Of a stretch of DNA of 64,000 nt, positions 1 to 9,051 are shown piece by piece. Made by a program: the position numbers and the translations under genes. Positions within the stretch are counted from its first letter, which is position 1. Every line of letters begins with the position of its first letter. The notes under the pieces are model-generated. The model saw nothing but the letters and a program-made list of their open reading frames with translations, did no database searches and was not told where the DNA came from. The DNA comes from Bartonella sp. ML70XJBT.G. Lineage in GTDB: Bacteria > Pseudomonadota > Alphaproteobacteria > Rhizobiales > Rhizobiaceae. The DNA lies in assembly GCF_028618575.1 (NCBI RefSeq), contig NZ_JAQITA010000007.1:45886-109885 (forward strand). The letters are read 5' to 3'.

Positions 1-183
1 CTTGAGAGACTTGATGCTGATCTGCAAAGACGATTGGAGCAAGCTATCAGTAAACAAAAACAGTCCAATAAGACTTTTTCAGTAAAATTACCGGAAAGTG
101 GTCCAATTTTGCTTAGTAAGCCAACGCTTTTTGAGCAAGTGGCTTTTATAAACAAACCAATCAAAAAAGTAAGAGTTAACTGA
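1..183 (+). CDS. C-terminal fragment of an upstream gene, possibly RlpA-type septal lytic transglycosylase
   Basis: An open frame enters from the left edge and ends at a TGA at 181-183, giving 60 residues. The visible part has a charged helix (LERLDADLQRRLEQAI) followed by a basic tail ending VRVN, and no recognisable motif. In Rhizobiales an RlpA-like (rare lipoprotein A, septal transglycosylase) gene commonly precedes the carboxypeptidase-tmk-holB series found here. The assignment is therefore positional inference, not sequence recognition. A short U-rich hairpin follows at 284-300. Confidence 0.4.
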   Translation, partial: LERLDADLQRRLEQAISKQKQSNKTFSVKLPESGPILLSKPTLFEQVAFINKPIKKVRVN

Positions 184-491
184 TTACAGCTCTTTATAAA
201 AAGAGTGATGTTTGTTTTTGATATGTTTTCAGATGATAAATGATCAAAACTGTTTCATTATAAATAACTTTTTAGTTTAAATGAAAAAGGGCGCTTTTTT
301 ATTGTATGAAATAAAGGGGGGCTTTTAATGCGTAAAATTCAAAATAAACCCTAGGTGAAAGATGAACATGAAAGTATAGCCTATTGATTTATTTTTATGA
401 TGCTGAGCAAAAGTAGAGACCTGTTTTCATTCTGTGATCGGATTATCCATTTATCGAAAAACAAATCTTTTCTTGTAGAGGAAGATTCTTT
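184..491. other. Intergenic stretch with two short hairpins
   Basis: No supportable gene lies between the left-edge gene and the carboxypeptidase homologue. A weak hairpin (CTCTTT at 190-195, AAAGAG at 200-205) sits just after the stop, and a second one at 284-300 is followed by T residues. Upstream of the next gene GAGGAAG at 479-485 is a good ribosome binding site. Confidence 0.5.
284..300 (+). terminator. Probable rho-independent terminator
   Basis: AAAAAG (284-289) and CTTTTT (294-299) can pair around a GGCG loop, and the 3' arm merges into a T run. It lies 100 bp after the stop of the left-edge gene. The stem is short and mostly A:T, so the call is moderate. Confidence 0.4.
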
Positions 492-1685
492 ATGCTGCTT
501 CTAAAGATGGGAGAAGCGGTTATGCGTATGGCATTAAGGGTTTTGTTCACCCTACTGGAGATATTGATAGTGGACGGGTGGGGGAGAGCACAGGATTTTC
601 AAAATTCTGCATCACAGTTAATGTTCATAGATAATGACACAGATACAATACTTTTTGAAAAACAAAGTGATCTTGCGTTTTTCCCAGCTTCGTTAACAAA
701 ATTGATGACTGCTGAAGTCATATTTCACCAATTAAAAGAAGGTTTATTAAGCAGTACACAAAAATTTAAGGTGAGTGAAAATGCATGGCGCAAAGGTGGA
801 GCACCTTCTGGTACAACCACTATGTTTGCAAAAGTAAAGACAGAAATTAGTGTTTCTGATCTTTTACGTGGTCTCATTATTGTCAATGGAAATGATGCTG
901 CCATTATCCTTGCTGAGGGCATAGCGGGAAATGAGGCTAATTTCGCAAAACTGATGAATCAGAGAGCCAAAATACTCGGACTATCGCATAGTCATTTTGT
1001 TAATGCGACAGGGCTTCCTGAGGAGGGACAATTTGTGACATTGCGCGATATGATGACATTAGCACGTCATATTGTTCGTGAATATCCCGATTATTATACA
1101 CTTTACCGCGAACCTCATTTTACGTGGAATAATATTTTTCAACGTAATAAAAACCCTCTTATTTTTAAAGAAATTGGTGTAGAAGGATTTGGTTTTGGCT
1201 ATAGTAAAAATGAAGGTTTTTCAATGATTGTTTCTATTTATAGCAATCATCGACGTCTTTTTTTAGCAATAAACGGTTTGCAAGAAGGTAAAGGCCATAC
1301 AAAAGAAGTAGAACGTATTCTTCAATGGGGAATGACAGCTTTTGATCTTCAAACAATTTTTACCAAAGGAGAAACCGTTGGCCATGCTTCTGTTTATGGT
1401 GGAGTGCAAAATTCTGTTTCTCTTATTGTTAAAGAGCCGGTAAGTTTTATGCTTTCGAATGAAAAAAAGATGAATATTAAAGCAAAAATTAAATATCATG
1501 GTCCATTAAAAGCTCCTATCCTTTTAGGACAACCGGTCGGTGTTCTGCAAATTTTAGAAGATAAAAGGATTCTTCTCGAAAAACCTGTTTTTGCTGGAAA
1601 CAATGTTCAGGAAGGAAGCTTTTTGGCAAAAGTCAGAAATGCATTCTATGAAATAACAATTGGATGGTTACGGAAATATTTATAA
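492..1685 (+). CDS. D-alanyl-D-alanine carboxypeptidase family protein (S11), atypical active site
   Basis: A 397-residue protein of the low-molecular-weight penicillin-binding protein family (PBP5/DacF-like), which trims the terminal D-Ala of peptidoglycan stem peptides in the periplasm. A hydrophobic N-terminus (about residues 14-28) fits a signal peptide. The SxxK motif is intact: S67-L-T-K70. The second motif, normally S-x-N, reads N132-G-N134, and the KTG box, expected in V-E-G-x-x-x-G context, reads G234-F-G236 (DNA about 1185-1199). Two catalytic motifs are thus altered in an otherwise full-length, uninterrupted frame. C-terminal residues 290-370 resemble the PBP5 C-terminal domain. 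An alternative start at 522 has GGGAGAAG upstream. tmk follows closely on the same strand. Confidence 0.85.
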   Translation: MLLLKMGEAVMRMALRVLFTLLEILIVDGWGRAQDFQNSASQLMFIDNDTDTILFEKQSDLAFFPASLTKLMTAEVIFHQLKEGLLSSTQKFKVSENAWRKGGAPSGTTTMFAKVKTEISVSDLLRGLIIVNGNDAAIILAEGIAGNEANFAKLMNQRAKILGLSHSHFVNATGLPEEGQFVTLRDMMTLARHIVREYPDYYTLYREPHFTWNNIFQRNKNPLIFKEIGVEGFGFGYSKNEGFSMIVSIYSNHRRLFLAINGLQEGKGHTKEVERILQWGMTAFDLQTIFTKGETVGHASVYGGVQNSVSLIVKEPVSFMLSNEKKMNIKAKIKYHGPLKAPILLGQPVGVLQILEDKRILLEKPVFAGNNVQEGSFLAKVRNAFYEITIGWLRKYL

Positions 1686-1716
1686 TACAGGCTTACTTAA
1701 GGATAAAGGTTTATCG

Positions 1717-2361
1717 GTGTCAGGCTATTTGATCACATTTGAAGGGGGGGAGGGTGCAGGAAAAACAACGCAAATTTCTTTGCTTGCTGAGTTTCTCTCG
1801 AGTAAAGGTTATGATGTTATGACAACACGAGAACCTGGCGGAACAGCAGGTGCTGAAGCAATTCGATATGCTTTGTTATCAGGGAAGGCGCAACAATATG
1901 GTCCTTTCATGGAAGCTGTTTTGTTTACAGCTGCACGCGCAGACCATGTGAGTGAAGTGATTGCGCCTTCTTTACAAAAAGGCAAAGTGATCTTATGCGA
2001 TCGTTTTATTGATTCCACACGAGTTTATCAAGGACAGAATGATAAGGTAAGCTCTTCTATTCTTTCTGTTTTAGAATGTATAGCGCTTAATGGAATAATG
2101 CCTCATCTAACATTTTTATTAGATATATCAGCAATATATGGTATGAAACGAGTAAAAGTGCGAAGAAAGGAAACTGAAACGATTGATTATTTTGAAAAAG
2201 ATAATTTAGAAATTCAAGAGCAACGGCGCCAAGCTTTCTTACAATTAGCAAAACAGGAGCCTCATAGATTTCGTGTGATTGATGCTACAGATGCAGTGGA
2301 AACTATCGCACAGAAAATAAAAAATATTTGTCATCAGCTATTGTTGGATCAACTTTCATGA
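1717..2361 (+). CDS. tmk: Thymidylate kinase
   Basis: dTMP kinase, 214 residues, makes dTDP from dTMP and ATP in the cytosol for DNA synthesis. The P-loop GGEGAGKTT is at residues 10-18, REPGGT at 38-43, and the DRF-x2-S motif at 95-100. I chose the GTG at 1717 because it places the family's usual N-terminus (SGYLITFEGGEG) right after the start and has GGATAAAGG upstream; a frame open from 1660 would add 19 residues that overlap the previous gene and do not look like the family. The stop overlaps the start of holB as ATGA. Confidence 0.95.
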   Translation: MSGYLITFEGGEGAGKTTQISLLAEFLSSKGYDVMTTREPGGTAGAEAIRYALLSGKAQQYGPFMEAVLFTAARADHVSEVIAPSLQKGKVILCDRFIDSTRVYQGQNDKVSSSILSVLECIALNGIMPHLTFLLDISAIYGMKRVKVRRKETETIDYFEKDNLEIQEQRRQAFLQLAKQEPHRFRVIDATDAVETIAQKIKNICHQLLLDQLS

Positions 2362-3413
2362 GTGATGTAAATATTTTGCGTCAATATGACGATATCGATA
2401 CAATTTTATCCTCTTCACAGAATCATATGATCTTTGGTCATGAGGATGCTCGTCATTTTTTGGCACAAATGCGTGAGGAGTGGCGTTTACATCATGCTTT
2501 ATTATTTGAAGGAGAACGTGGTATTGGAAAAGCCACATTAGCATTTCACCTTGCTTGGAATATTTTAAGCTCTCAAAAGGGTAAGTTTTTACAACCAGAG
2601 CATAATTCCATTACATGGCACAAAATGACGCAAGGGTGTCATCCTGGACTTTTATACATTTCACGTCGCTTCGATTTAAAAACACAAAAGTTTAAAACAG
2701 GGATACTCATTGATGATATTCGTGATGTTATGCATTTTTTAAATCAAACATCACAAGACAATGGATGGCGTATTGTTATTATTGATCCCGCAGAAGATAT
2801 GAACAGAAGTGCGGCGAATGCAATTCTTAAAACGCTTGAAGAACCTCCTGCGAAAACTTTATTCATTCTCATCACACACTCTTCAGGAAGATTGCTTCCA
2901 ACCATTCGCTCACGATGCCAACAGATTTCTTTACGACCATTGTATGATGATGAGATAAAAAAAGTCATTACACATATTTTTTCAAATCAAGATTTACCTG
3001 ATGAAGAAACTCTTCAAATGATTATTCAAAGAGCCAAAGGAAGTGCTAGAAAAGCTGCTTTACTTCTTTGCCATGGTGGTTTTGAAATTGTTAAAACTCT
3101 TGATACTCTCTTGGAGCAATCTGTTTGTAATCCAACTGTTGTACACACTCTTGCACAAACCCTTTCCTCTCTTTCTTCTATGATTCAATTTCAACAATTC
3201 TGTGATGAAATTCTTGATAAAATTCAAAAAAAAGCTATCATGCTTGTTGAAAAAGGAGAGTTAACTCTCTCAAAAAAATGCGCACAACTGTGGTTGGAGA
3301 TTCATCAAGAAATAGGGGAAATACAATCTTTTAATCTTGATAAGAAGCAGTTCATTATTAACTTGCTTTTTAAAGTGCATAAGATCATGCATGAGGGTGA
3401 GCTTTTTCCGTGA
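2358..3413 (+). CDS. holB: DNA polymerase III delta-prime subunit
   Basis: Clamp-loader subunit, 351 residues, AAA+ family, part of the complex that loads the beta clamp at replication forks. Walker A GERGIGKAT is at residues 52-60, the segment LKTLEEPP and the RSRCQQ motif (SRC box) are typical of delta-prime/gamma proteins. The ATG at 2358 overlaps the tmk stop (ATGA), so translation is probably coupled; an in-frame upstream codon at 2328 is less likely. tmk-holB adjacency is common in bacteria. Confidence 0.93.
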   Translation: MSDVNILRQYDDIDTILSSSQNHMIFGHEDARHFLAQMREEWRLHHALLFEGERGIGKATLAFHLAWNILSSQKGKFLQPEHNSITWHKMTQGCHPGLLYISRRFDLKTQKFKTGILIDDIRDVMHFLNQTSQDNGWRIVIIDPAEDMNRSAANAILKTLEEPPAKTLFILITHSSGRLLPTIRSRCQQISLRPLYDDEIKKVITHIFSNQDLPDEETLQMIIQRAKGSARKAALLLCHGGFEIVKTLDTLLEQSVCNPTVVHTLAQTLSSLSSMIQFQQFCDEILDKIQKKAIMLVEKGELTLSKKCAQLWLEIHQEIGEIQSFNLDKKQFIINLLFKVHKIMHEGELFP

Positions 3414-3476
3414 CAATGTAATTAACAAGCGTTATGTCAAGGTATCTTTTTTATAGTGTTTTACAACGAGTATGAC

Positions 3477-5036
3477 ATGCATGACACATATTACATAACA
3501 ACTCCCATTTTTTATCCTAATGGTACTCCACATATTGGGCATGCTTATAGTGCAATTGCAAGCGATGTCTTAGCCCGTTTTCAACGGTTAGATGGGAAAA
3601 ATGTATTTTTTCTCTCTGGTACGGATGAGCACGGCTTAAAAATGCAACAAACAGCAGCAGCGTTAAATATGACACCTCAGCAACTCGCAGATCGTAATAG
3701 TGCTATGTTTCAAAAAATGCTTACAGTCTTAAATTGTTCTCATGACGATTTCATTCGTACAACAGAAGAGCGCCATTATAAAGCTTGTCAAGAAATTTGG
3801 AAAAAAATGGAAGCAAATGGCGACATTTATCTTGGTCGTTATAGTGGTTGGTATTCCGTTCGCCAAGAAGCATATTATGAAGAGAAAGAGACTGAAGTTG
3901 GAGAAGACAACATTCGTCGTGAAAAAGAGTTAGGCTCTCCAGTTGAATGGAACGAAGAGGAAAGTTATTTTTTTAGACTTTCCCGTTATGAAAAGATCCT
4001 TCTTGAATATTATGAAAAACACCCTGATTTTGTTGCTCCACTTGAACGGCGTAACGAAGTTATCAGTTTTATCAAATCGGGTTTAAAAGATATTTCTATT
4101 TCACGGACAAGCTTTAATTGGGGCGTTGCAGTTCCAAATAATCCAAAGCATGTGATGTATGTTTGGGTCGATGCGCTTACCAATTATCTCTCAGCAATTG
4201 GTTTTTTTGATGAAAACGCGACAAAACGCCATTTTTGGCCTGCAAATGCGCATATCATTGGAAAAGATATTCTTCGTTTTCATGCCGTCTATTGGCCAGC
4301 ATTTTTAATGTCTGCTGGAATTGAATTGCCTAAGCATATTTTTGCTCATGGTTTTTTGCTCAATCGTGGTGCAAAAATGTCAAAGTCCATTGGAAATGTC
4401 GTTGATCCTTTTGAACTCGTTGATCACTATGGTCTTGATCAGTTTCGCTATTTTCTGCTTCGTGAGGTACCATTTGGACAAGATGGCAGTTATAGCCATG
4501 AGAGTTTTGTAAATCGCATTAATGCAGACCTTGCTAATGATCTTGGGAATTTAGCACAGCGTTCCTTATCTATGATTGCTAAAAATTGCCATGCAAAAGT
4601 TCCTATACCAGCGGTTCTTTTAAGCCAAGATAAACAACTTTTAGAACAATCTCTTCAAGCGCTTGAGCTTGTGCGTGAAGCTATGTCTTCTTACGAGATG
4701 CATTTAGCACTTTCCGCTATCTTTTCAATCGTAGCAGATGCTAATCGCTATTTTGCGAGTGAACAGCCTTGGAGTTTACGGAAAAATGACCCAGAACGGT
4801 TTTCTACAGTTCTTTACATAACGGTAGAAATCTTGCGGCAAATAGGAATTATGCTTTTGCCTTTCATACCACACTCAGCAGCCAAACTTCTCGACAGCCT
4901 TGCCATTCCTGAAAATCATCGGTCATTGTATCATATCAGTCATGCAAAAATTCAAGAAGGCCTTGATCTTCCACCGCCAGAACCAATCTTTCCCCGTTAT
5001 ATTTTGCAGAAAGATGAGAAACATCATGCTCATTGA
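3477..5036 (+). CDS. metG: Methionyl-tRNA synthetase
   Basis: Class I aminoacyl-tRNA synthetase charging tRNA-Met, 519 residues. The HIGH motif is exact (H19-I-G-H22) and the KMSKS loop is exact (K300-M-S-K-S304). GTDEHG lies in the catalytic domain. The protein ends soon after the anticodon-binding helical domain and lacks the extra C-terminal dimerisation domain seen in longer MetRS. I chose the ATG at 3477 ([15 protein letters not shown] follows), since the GTG at 3456 only adds unconserved residues. It overlaps the start of tatD by 11 nt. Confidence 0.96.
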   Translation: MHDTYYITTPIFYPNGTPHIGHAYSAIASDVLARFQRLDGKNVFFLSGTDEHGLKMQQTAAALNMTPQQLADRNSAMFQKMLTVLNCSHDDFIRTTEERHYKACQEIWKKMEANGDIYLGRYSGWYSVRQEAYYEEKETEVGEDNIRREKELGSPVEWNEEESYFFRLSRYEKILLEYYEKHPDFVAPLERRNEVISFIKSGLKDISISRTSFNWGVAVPNNPKHVMYVWVDALTNYLSAIGFFDENATKRHFWPANAHIIGKDILRFHAVYWPAFLMSAGIELPKHIFAHGFLLNRGAKMSKSIGNVVDPFELVDHYGLDQFRYFLLREVPFGQDGSYSHESFVNRINADLANDLGNLAQRSLSMIAKNCHAKVPIPAVLLSQDKQLLEQSLQALELVREAMSSYEMHLALSAIFSIVADANRYFASEQPWSLRKNDPERFSTVLYITVEILRQIGIMLLPFIPHSAAKLLDSLAIPENHRSLYHISHAKIQEGLDLPPPEPIFPRYILQKDEKHHAH

Positions 5037-5799
5037 TACACATTGCCATCTTGATTTTGAAGATTTTTCACAAGATTTGGATGGGGTTATCCAACGGGCT
5101 TTAGATGCTGATATTAAACGTATGATAACGATTTCAACACATGTTCGTAAATTGGATAAGCTTTTAGCAATTGCGCAGACTTATGATCAGGTGTTTTGTT
5201 CCGTTGGAACACATCCCAATAGTGCCAGTGACGAACAAAATATTACAGCTGAAGAGCTTATTCACCTCTCAAAGCATCCTAAAATTGTTGCATTTGGGGA
5301 GGTCGGACTTGATTATCATTATGATTATTCCTCACCAGAAGAGCAAAAGAAAGTTTTTCAAGAACATATCATCGCTTCTCGAGAAACCCAGCTGCCTCTT
5401 GTTATACATTCACGCAATGCTGATTCAGATATGGAAAAAATATTACGCGAACAAATAAAAGAAGGGGCTTTTCCATTTGTACTTCATTGTTATTCCTCTG
5501 GAATGCAATTGGCTCGTGCTGGCATTGAACTTGGTGGTTATCTTTCTTTTTCAGGTATTCTGACTTTCAAAAATGCTCTTGAAATCCGTGAGGTAGCCAA
5601 AATTGTACCTCAAGACTATTTATTGGTGGAAACAGATGCACCATTTTTAGCCCCTGTTCCTCATCGAGGGAAAACAAATGAACCCTCTTTTGTACGCTAT
5701 ACAGCGGCTATTTTGGCTGAAACGATTGGTTTAAGCCTTGAAGAAGTCGCTCAGATTACAACACACAATGCTTTTCGTTTATTTAGCAAAATGAAATAA
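5026..5799 (+). CDS. tatD: TatD family metal-dependent deoxyribonuclease
   Basis: A 257-residue TIM-barrel hydrolase of the TatD family (3'-5' exonuclease activity is known for E. coli TatD). It begins [11 protein letters not shown] with the metal-binding HxH at residues 6-8. The motifs [10 protein letters not shown] and [10 protein letters not shown], which carry further metal ligands, are present in the expected order. The ATG at 5026 is preceded by GATGAG; another ATG at 5014 is possible. The start lies inside the end of metG, so the two are probably translated together. The pair is conserved in Rhizobiales. Confidence 0.9.
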   Translation: MLIDTHCHLDFEDFSQDLDGVIQRALDADIKRMITISTHVRKLDKLLAIAQTYDQVFCSVGTHPNSASDEQNITAEELIHLSKHPKIVAFGEVGLDYHYDYSSPEEQKKVFQEHIIASRETQLPLVIHSRNADSDMEKILREQIKEGAFPFVLHCYSSGMQLARAGIELGGYLSFSGILTFKNALEIREVAKIVPQDYLLVETDAPFLAPVPHRGKTNEPSFVRYTAAILAETIGLSLEEVAQITTHNAFRLFSKMK

Positions 5800-5809
5800 G
5801 GCAAAAGCT

Positions 5810-6619
5810 ATGTTTGATCGATACCGTTTCACAATATTAGGCTGTGGTCCCTCTCCAGGAGTACCGCGCCCTAATGGTGATTGGGGAGCTTGTGATCCTC
5901 ATAACCCTAAAAATGAACGCTATAGAAGTGCTCTGTTAGTGGATCGCATTAAACCATCAGGAAAAAAAACAACAATTGTTATTGATACTGGTCCAGACTT
6001 TAGATCACAAATGATCAATGCCCGCGTAAACCATCTTGACGCTGCACTTTATACGCATTTTCACGCAGATCATATTCATGGTATTGATGATTTACGCAGT
6101 TATGCACTCGCACAAAAATGTTTAATCGATATTTACGCAGATAGTTTCACACTCAAACATTTGAAAAATGCTTTTGGATATTGTTTCCAAGCTCCAAAAG
6201 GTTCGTCTTATTCACCTATTTTAAAAGAACATCTCATCAATGAAGATAGTCATTTGACAATTCACGGGCAGGGTGGAACGATAATTGTTAATACGCATTT
6301 ACAATGTCATGGTAATATTCATTCTTTAGGTTTTCGTATTGGTAATGTTGCTTACTGTACAGATGTTAGCAAATTTCCTGAAAAAACATTACCAAAACTC
6401 ATGAACTTGGATGTTCTCATTATTGAGGCTCTCCAATTTGAAGCGCATCCAAGTCATCTGTCTGTTGATCAAGCATTACAATGGATAAAATATTTACAGC
6501 CAAAACAAGCTATCCTCACACATATGGATAGATCGCTTGATTACAATAAGGTGGTAAACTCTGTTCCACCGCACGTTACACCTGCATACCAAGGACTTAT
6601 TTTTGAAACAGATGTATAA
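5810..6619 (+). CDS. MBL-fold metallo-hydrolase (PhnP-like)
   Basis: A 269-residue metallo-beta-lactamase fold hydrolase. The zinc-binding HxHxDH motif is H83-F-H-A-D87-H88. GCGPSPGVPRPNGDWG near the N-terminus and the C-terminal ILTHMD segment match the PhnP/phosphoribosyl cyclic phosphodiesterase-like subgroup. It follows tatD by 10 bp, as in other Rhizobiales, and probably shares its transcript. The true substrate is not evident; no phosphonate genes are nearby, so a phn role is not supported. Confidence 0.85.
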   Translation: MFDRYRFTILGCGPSPGVPRPNGDWGACDPHNPKNERYRSALLVDRIKPSGKKTTIVIDTGPDFRSQMINARVNHLDAALYTHFHADHIHGIDDLRSYALAQKCLIDIYADSFTLKHLKNAFGYCFQAPKGSSYSPILKEHLINEDSHLTIHGQGGTIIVNTHLQCHGNIHSLGFRIGNVAYCTDVSKFPEKTLPKLMNLDVLIIEALQFEAHPSHLSVDQALQWIKYLQPKQAILTHMDRSLDYNKVVNSVPPHVTPAYQGLIFETDV

Positions 6620-6732
6620 ATCGAGAAACTCCATATTTCCTGTTAACTAAAACCTTCTTGAATAGTCTTATCTTTCCTTTACTTCATTTTTGTCTTATTT
6701 TTGTTCTTTTTATGTTAAAAGTGAGGTTTCTT

Positions 6733-7092
6733 ATGTATAGATGGTCTACGCGGGCAATATGTATTATGATTTCAGCGATTTCCTTATCAGCATGTGGGGG
6801 GCGTCTAGAAAAAAATATTTCAGTTACAACAATACATGATAGTGCAATGAGTTGTGCTGATATTCAACGAGAGTTTTATGCTAATAAACGTCAGATTAAT
6901 GACACTATTATAGAGCGTTCTAAAGCAAGAGGTAAAAATGCAGCTTTAGCTGCAACGGGTGTTATATTTTTACCTGCTTTGTTTTTTATAGACGCAAAGT
7001 CAAGTGAAAGCAATGAAATTTCGGCTTTAAATAACCGAAATGCTGTTTTAAGTGATCTTGCACATATGAAACGTTGTAAATTAGTACAGTAA
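6733..7092 (+). CDS. Small predicted lipoprotein, unknown function
   Basis: A 119-residue protein with an N-terminal hydrophobic segment ending in a lipobox L18-S-A-C21, so probable lipid anchoring to the envelope. The start at 6733 is favoured over 6658 because AAGTGAGG lies about 6 bp upstream and the signal peptide then has normal length. A conserved-looking stretch SCADIQREFYANKRQIND and a second hydrophobic segment (AALAATGVIFLPALFFI) follow. I do not recognise a named family. It is separated from the hydrolase gene by 113 bp. Confidence 0.6.
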   Translation: MYRWSTRAICIMISAISLSACGGRLEKNISVTTIHDSAMSCADIQREFYANKRQINDTIIERSKARGKNAALAATGVIFLPALFFIDAKSSESNEISALNNRNAVLSDLAHMKRCKLVQ

Positions 7093-7377
7093 TTCTTTTA
7101 TTTTATTATACATATTGTTTTTTAGCTTTAAGTAATTTTCTTTTTTTACTTAAAGCTATTTTTTAAACTATGCAAATTTAATAAATAAATTAAATATGCC
7201 TTATTATTGACATAATTTTGTTTAAAAGAAGAAATATGCGACATAAATATGATAATGTATTTAAAGTAGGGGTCACATTGTTTTTTATTTGGCAACGATC
7301 TTTGATCTTTTTTTATCGTGATCATATTATCGCATAATATATATTATGGAACTTTTAAGTGGAAAGGGCATATTTTA

Positions 7378-7488
7378 ATGACAACAGCAGTAGCAGTTTG
7401 GGGAGCAGCCTCAACATTAATATGGATATTTTCTTCATTAAAAAAAATGACTAGTATTTGGGATTTGTGGTGGGTACTTTTTTCTTAA
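7378..7488 (+). CDS. Possible 36-codon small membrane protein
   Basis: The frame reads MTTAVAVWGAASTLIWIF, continues hydrophobic and Trp-rich, and ends at TAA 7486-7488. AAAGGG at 7363-7368 is a plausible ribosome binding site 9 bp upstream, and an 8-bp perfect hairpin follows at 7516-7537. It resembles a single-pass small membrane protein, but an ORF this short could occur by chance in AT-rich DNA. No homologue is recognised. Confidence 0.35.
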   Translation: MTTAVAVWGAASTLIWIFSSLKKMTSIWDLWWVLFS

Positions 7489-7515
7489 AAAATTTTGGAC
7501 TTTAAGATTTACAAT

Positions 7516-7537
7516 CGGACCAGTTATTTCTGGTCCG
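7516..7537. terminator. Perfect 8-bp hairpin between convergent genes
   Basis: CGGACCAG (7516-7523) and CTGGTCCG (7530-7537) form a perfect stem with a 6-nt loop. It stands between the 36-codon ORF and the oppositely oriented membrane-protein gene ending at 7564. There is no immediate T run on the plus strand (one starts about 18 nt on), so terminator function is inferred from position and stem strength. Confidence 0.4.
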
Positions 7538-7563
7538 AGAGCTTGAATCGCAATGTTTTTTAT

Positions 7564-7971
7564 CTAATCGTCTTTTGTACGATTTCTTTTTAAAAAGATC
7601 ATTATTTGTAGTATTATAAAAATGAGAAATAATATTCCATGAAATAGCAGTACAAAAGATTGATTAATAGAATTAGAATAGTACATCGTTAATATTTCGG
7701 TCAGTGCTGCAATGCACCATAGAACAATTCCCCATAGTGAATACATCCAAAGCCCAATTAAGGCGATGGGATAAACAATAGCTAATGTGGCAGATGCGAA
7801 TTGCCAGTGCCATGGCATAAGATCAAAACGCCATAAAGTGTTTGGAAATACACCAACAAGACATATCCAATAAAAAATACTTAAGCTTAAGCAAATGAGC
7901 GCTAAAAATCGCAAATAACATTTATAAATTAAATAGATTCTTGAAATCTGTTTTTGAGGATGCGTTTTCAA
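7564..7971 (-). CDS. Small multi-pass membrane protein (possibly DUF6163 family)
   Basis: A 135-residue protein with about four hydrophobic segments and a basic C-terminus (LKRNRTKDD). It starts at a TTG (7969-7971) that overlaps the TGA of the upstream hydrolase gene (TTGA), which suggests translational coupling. In Rhizobiales a small membrane protein of uncharacterised family sits at this place, and my memory of the DUF6163 label fits but cannot be verified here. Function unknown. Confidence 0.6.
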   Translation of the reverse strand: MKTHPQKQISRIYLIYKCYLRFLALICLSLSIFYWICLVGVFPNTLWRFDLMPWHWQFASATLAIVYPIALIGLWMYSLWGIVLWCIAALTEILTMYYSNSINQSFVLLFHGILFLIFIILQIMIFLKRNRTKDD

Positions 7972-9014
7972 AATAATAATTCTTTTTCAATAGGTTTGAA
8001 GTAAGCATCTATCATTTCATCTGTTACATGTGAAAGTTTGTCTGGTTGCCATTTCGGTGTTTTGTCCTTATCAATCAACATTGCACGTATTCCTTCATAG
8101 AAGTCATGAGAATTAATCATATGATGCGCAATACGATTTTCAATTTTTATACAATCTTCCAAAGTTTGAGGTGGATTTTGTTTCATTTGTTGCCAAATAA
8201 CTTTTAAACTTGTTGGAGAGCGTGACTGTAGAATATCGTAACATTCTTTAGCAAATAAGACACCTTCATTGCTTTTTTTTTGAAGCAATTCAAGACATTC
8301 CTCCAAAGTATGTGCACCAAAACACGTATTGATAATACAGCGTATTTCATGACTTGTTTCATAGTCCTTTCTCATTGCCCGCTCATCTAAAACTAATTTT
8401 GGATCTCCTTGTTCAATAATTGCTTTTCTAATATATTCTAATTCACTTTCAGGAACAGCATGTGTTGCTAATTTTAAATTTAAGCAATCTCCCCATTTTA
8501 TGCCTGCTCCGGTCAATGCAAGATAAATGCCAAAGTGATCGGGAAGAGATGGTAAAAAAAAGCTTGCACCGACATCTGGAAAAAATCCAATAGCACCTTC
8601 AGGCATAGCAAAAAGTGTATTTTCTGTAACAATTCGATGTGAACCGTAGAGAGAAATACCTACCCCTCCTCCCATCCAAATACCATTCAAAAAAGAAATA
8701 TAAGGTTTGGGAAAACGTTTAATATAAGCATTTAAGCGATATTCATCGCTAAAATATTGGTAAGAAGAGGCTTTTTTTCCCATATGGTAAATTTCTACAA
8801 CATCCCCACCAGCACAAAAAGCACGCCCCTCTCCTTCAACTAAAATACAAAAAACCTCATCATCTGTTTCCCATGTGCTAAGAGCTTTTTTAAGAGCCAA
8901 AACCATTCGCCCATTAAGAGCGTTTAATGCTGAAGGACGTGTAAGTTTTATAATACCAGCATGCCCCTCTTTTGTAAAAGAAATGTCATCACCTGCTCCA
9001 AAATCAATTTGCAT
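7968..9014 (-). CDS. Enoyl-CoA hydratase/isomerase family, probable 3-hydroxyisobutyryl-CoA hydrolase
   Basis: A 348-residue crotonase-fold protein. ALNALNGRMV near the N-terminus, the oxyanion-hole segment EGRAFCAGGDV, and YISFLNGIWMGGGVGIS followed by FAMPEGAIGFFPDVG are characteristic of the HIBCH branch, whose members are about 350 residues rather than the 260 of plain hydratases. The known reaction releases 3-hydroxyisobutyrate and CoA in valine breakdown. No other valine-degradation gene is in the window. It lies 37 bp after pcs on the same strand and is probably co-transcribed. Confidence 0.85.
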   Translation of the reverse strand: MQIDFGAGDDISFTKEGHAGIIKLTRPSALNALNGRMVLALKKALSTWETDDEVFCILVEGEGRAFCAGGDVVEIYHMGKKASSYQYFSDEYRLNAYIKRFPKPYISFLNGIWMGGGVGISLYGSHRIVTENTLFAMPEGAIGFFPDVGASFFLPSLPDHFGIYLALTGAGIKWGDCLNLKLATHAVPESELEYIRKAIIEQGDPKLVLDERAMRKDYETSHEIRCIINTCFGAHTLEECLELLQKKSNEGVLFAKECYDILQSRSPTSLKVIWQQMKQNPPQTLEDCIKIENRIAHHMINSHDFYEGIRAMLIDKDKTPKWQPDKLSHVTDEMIDAYFKPIEKELLF

Positions 9015-9051
9015 CTTATTCCCGTTCTAAAATATCTATTTTATTGTTTTA

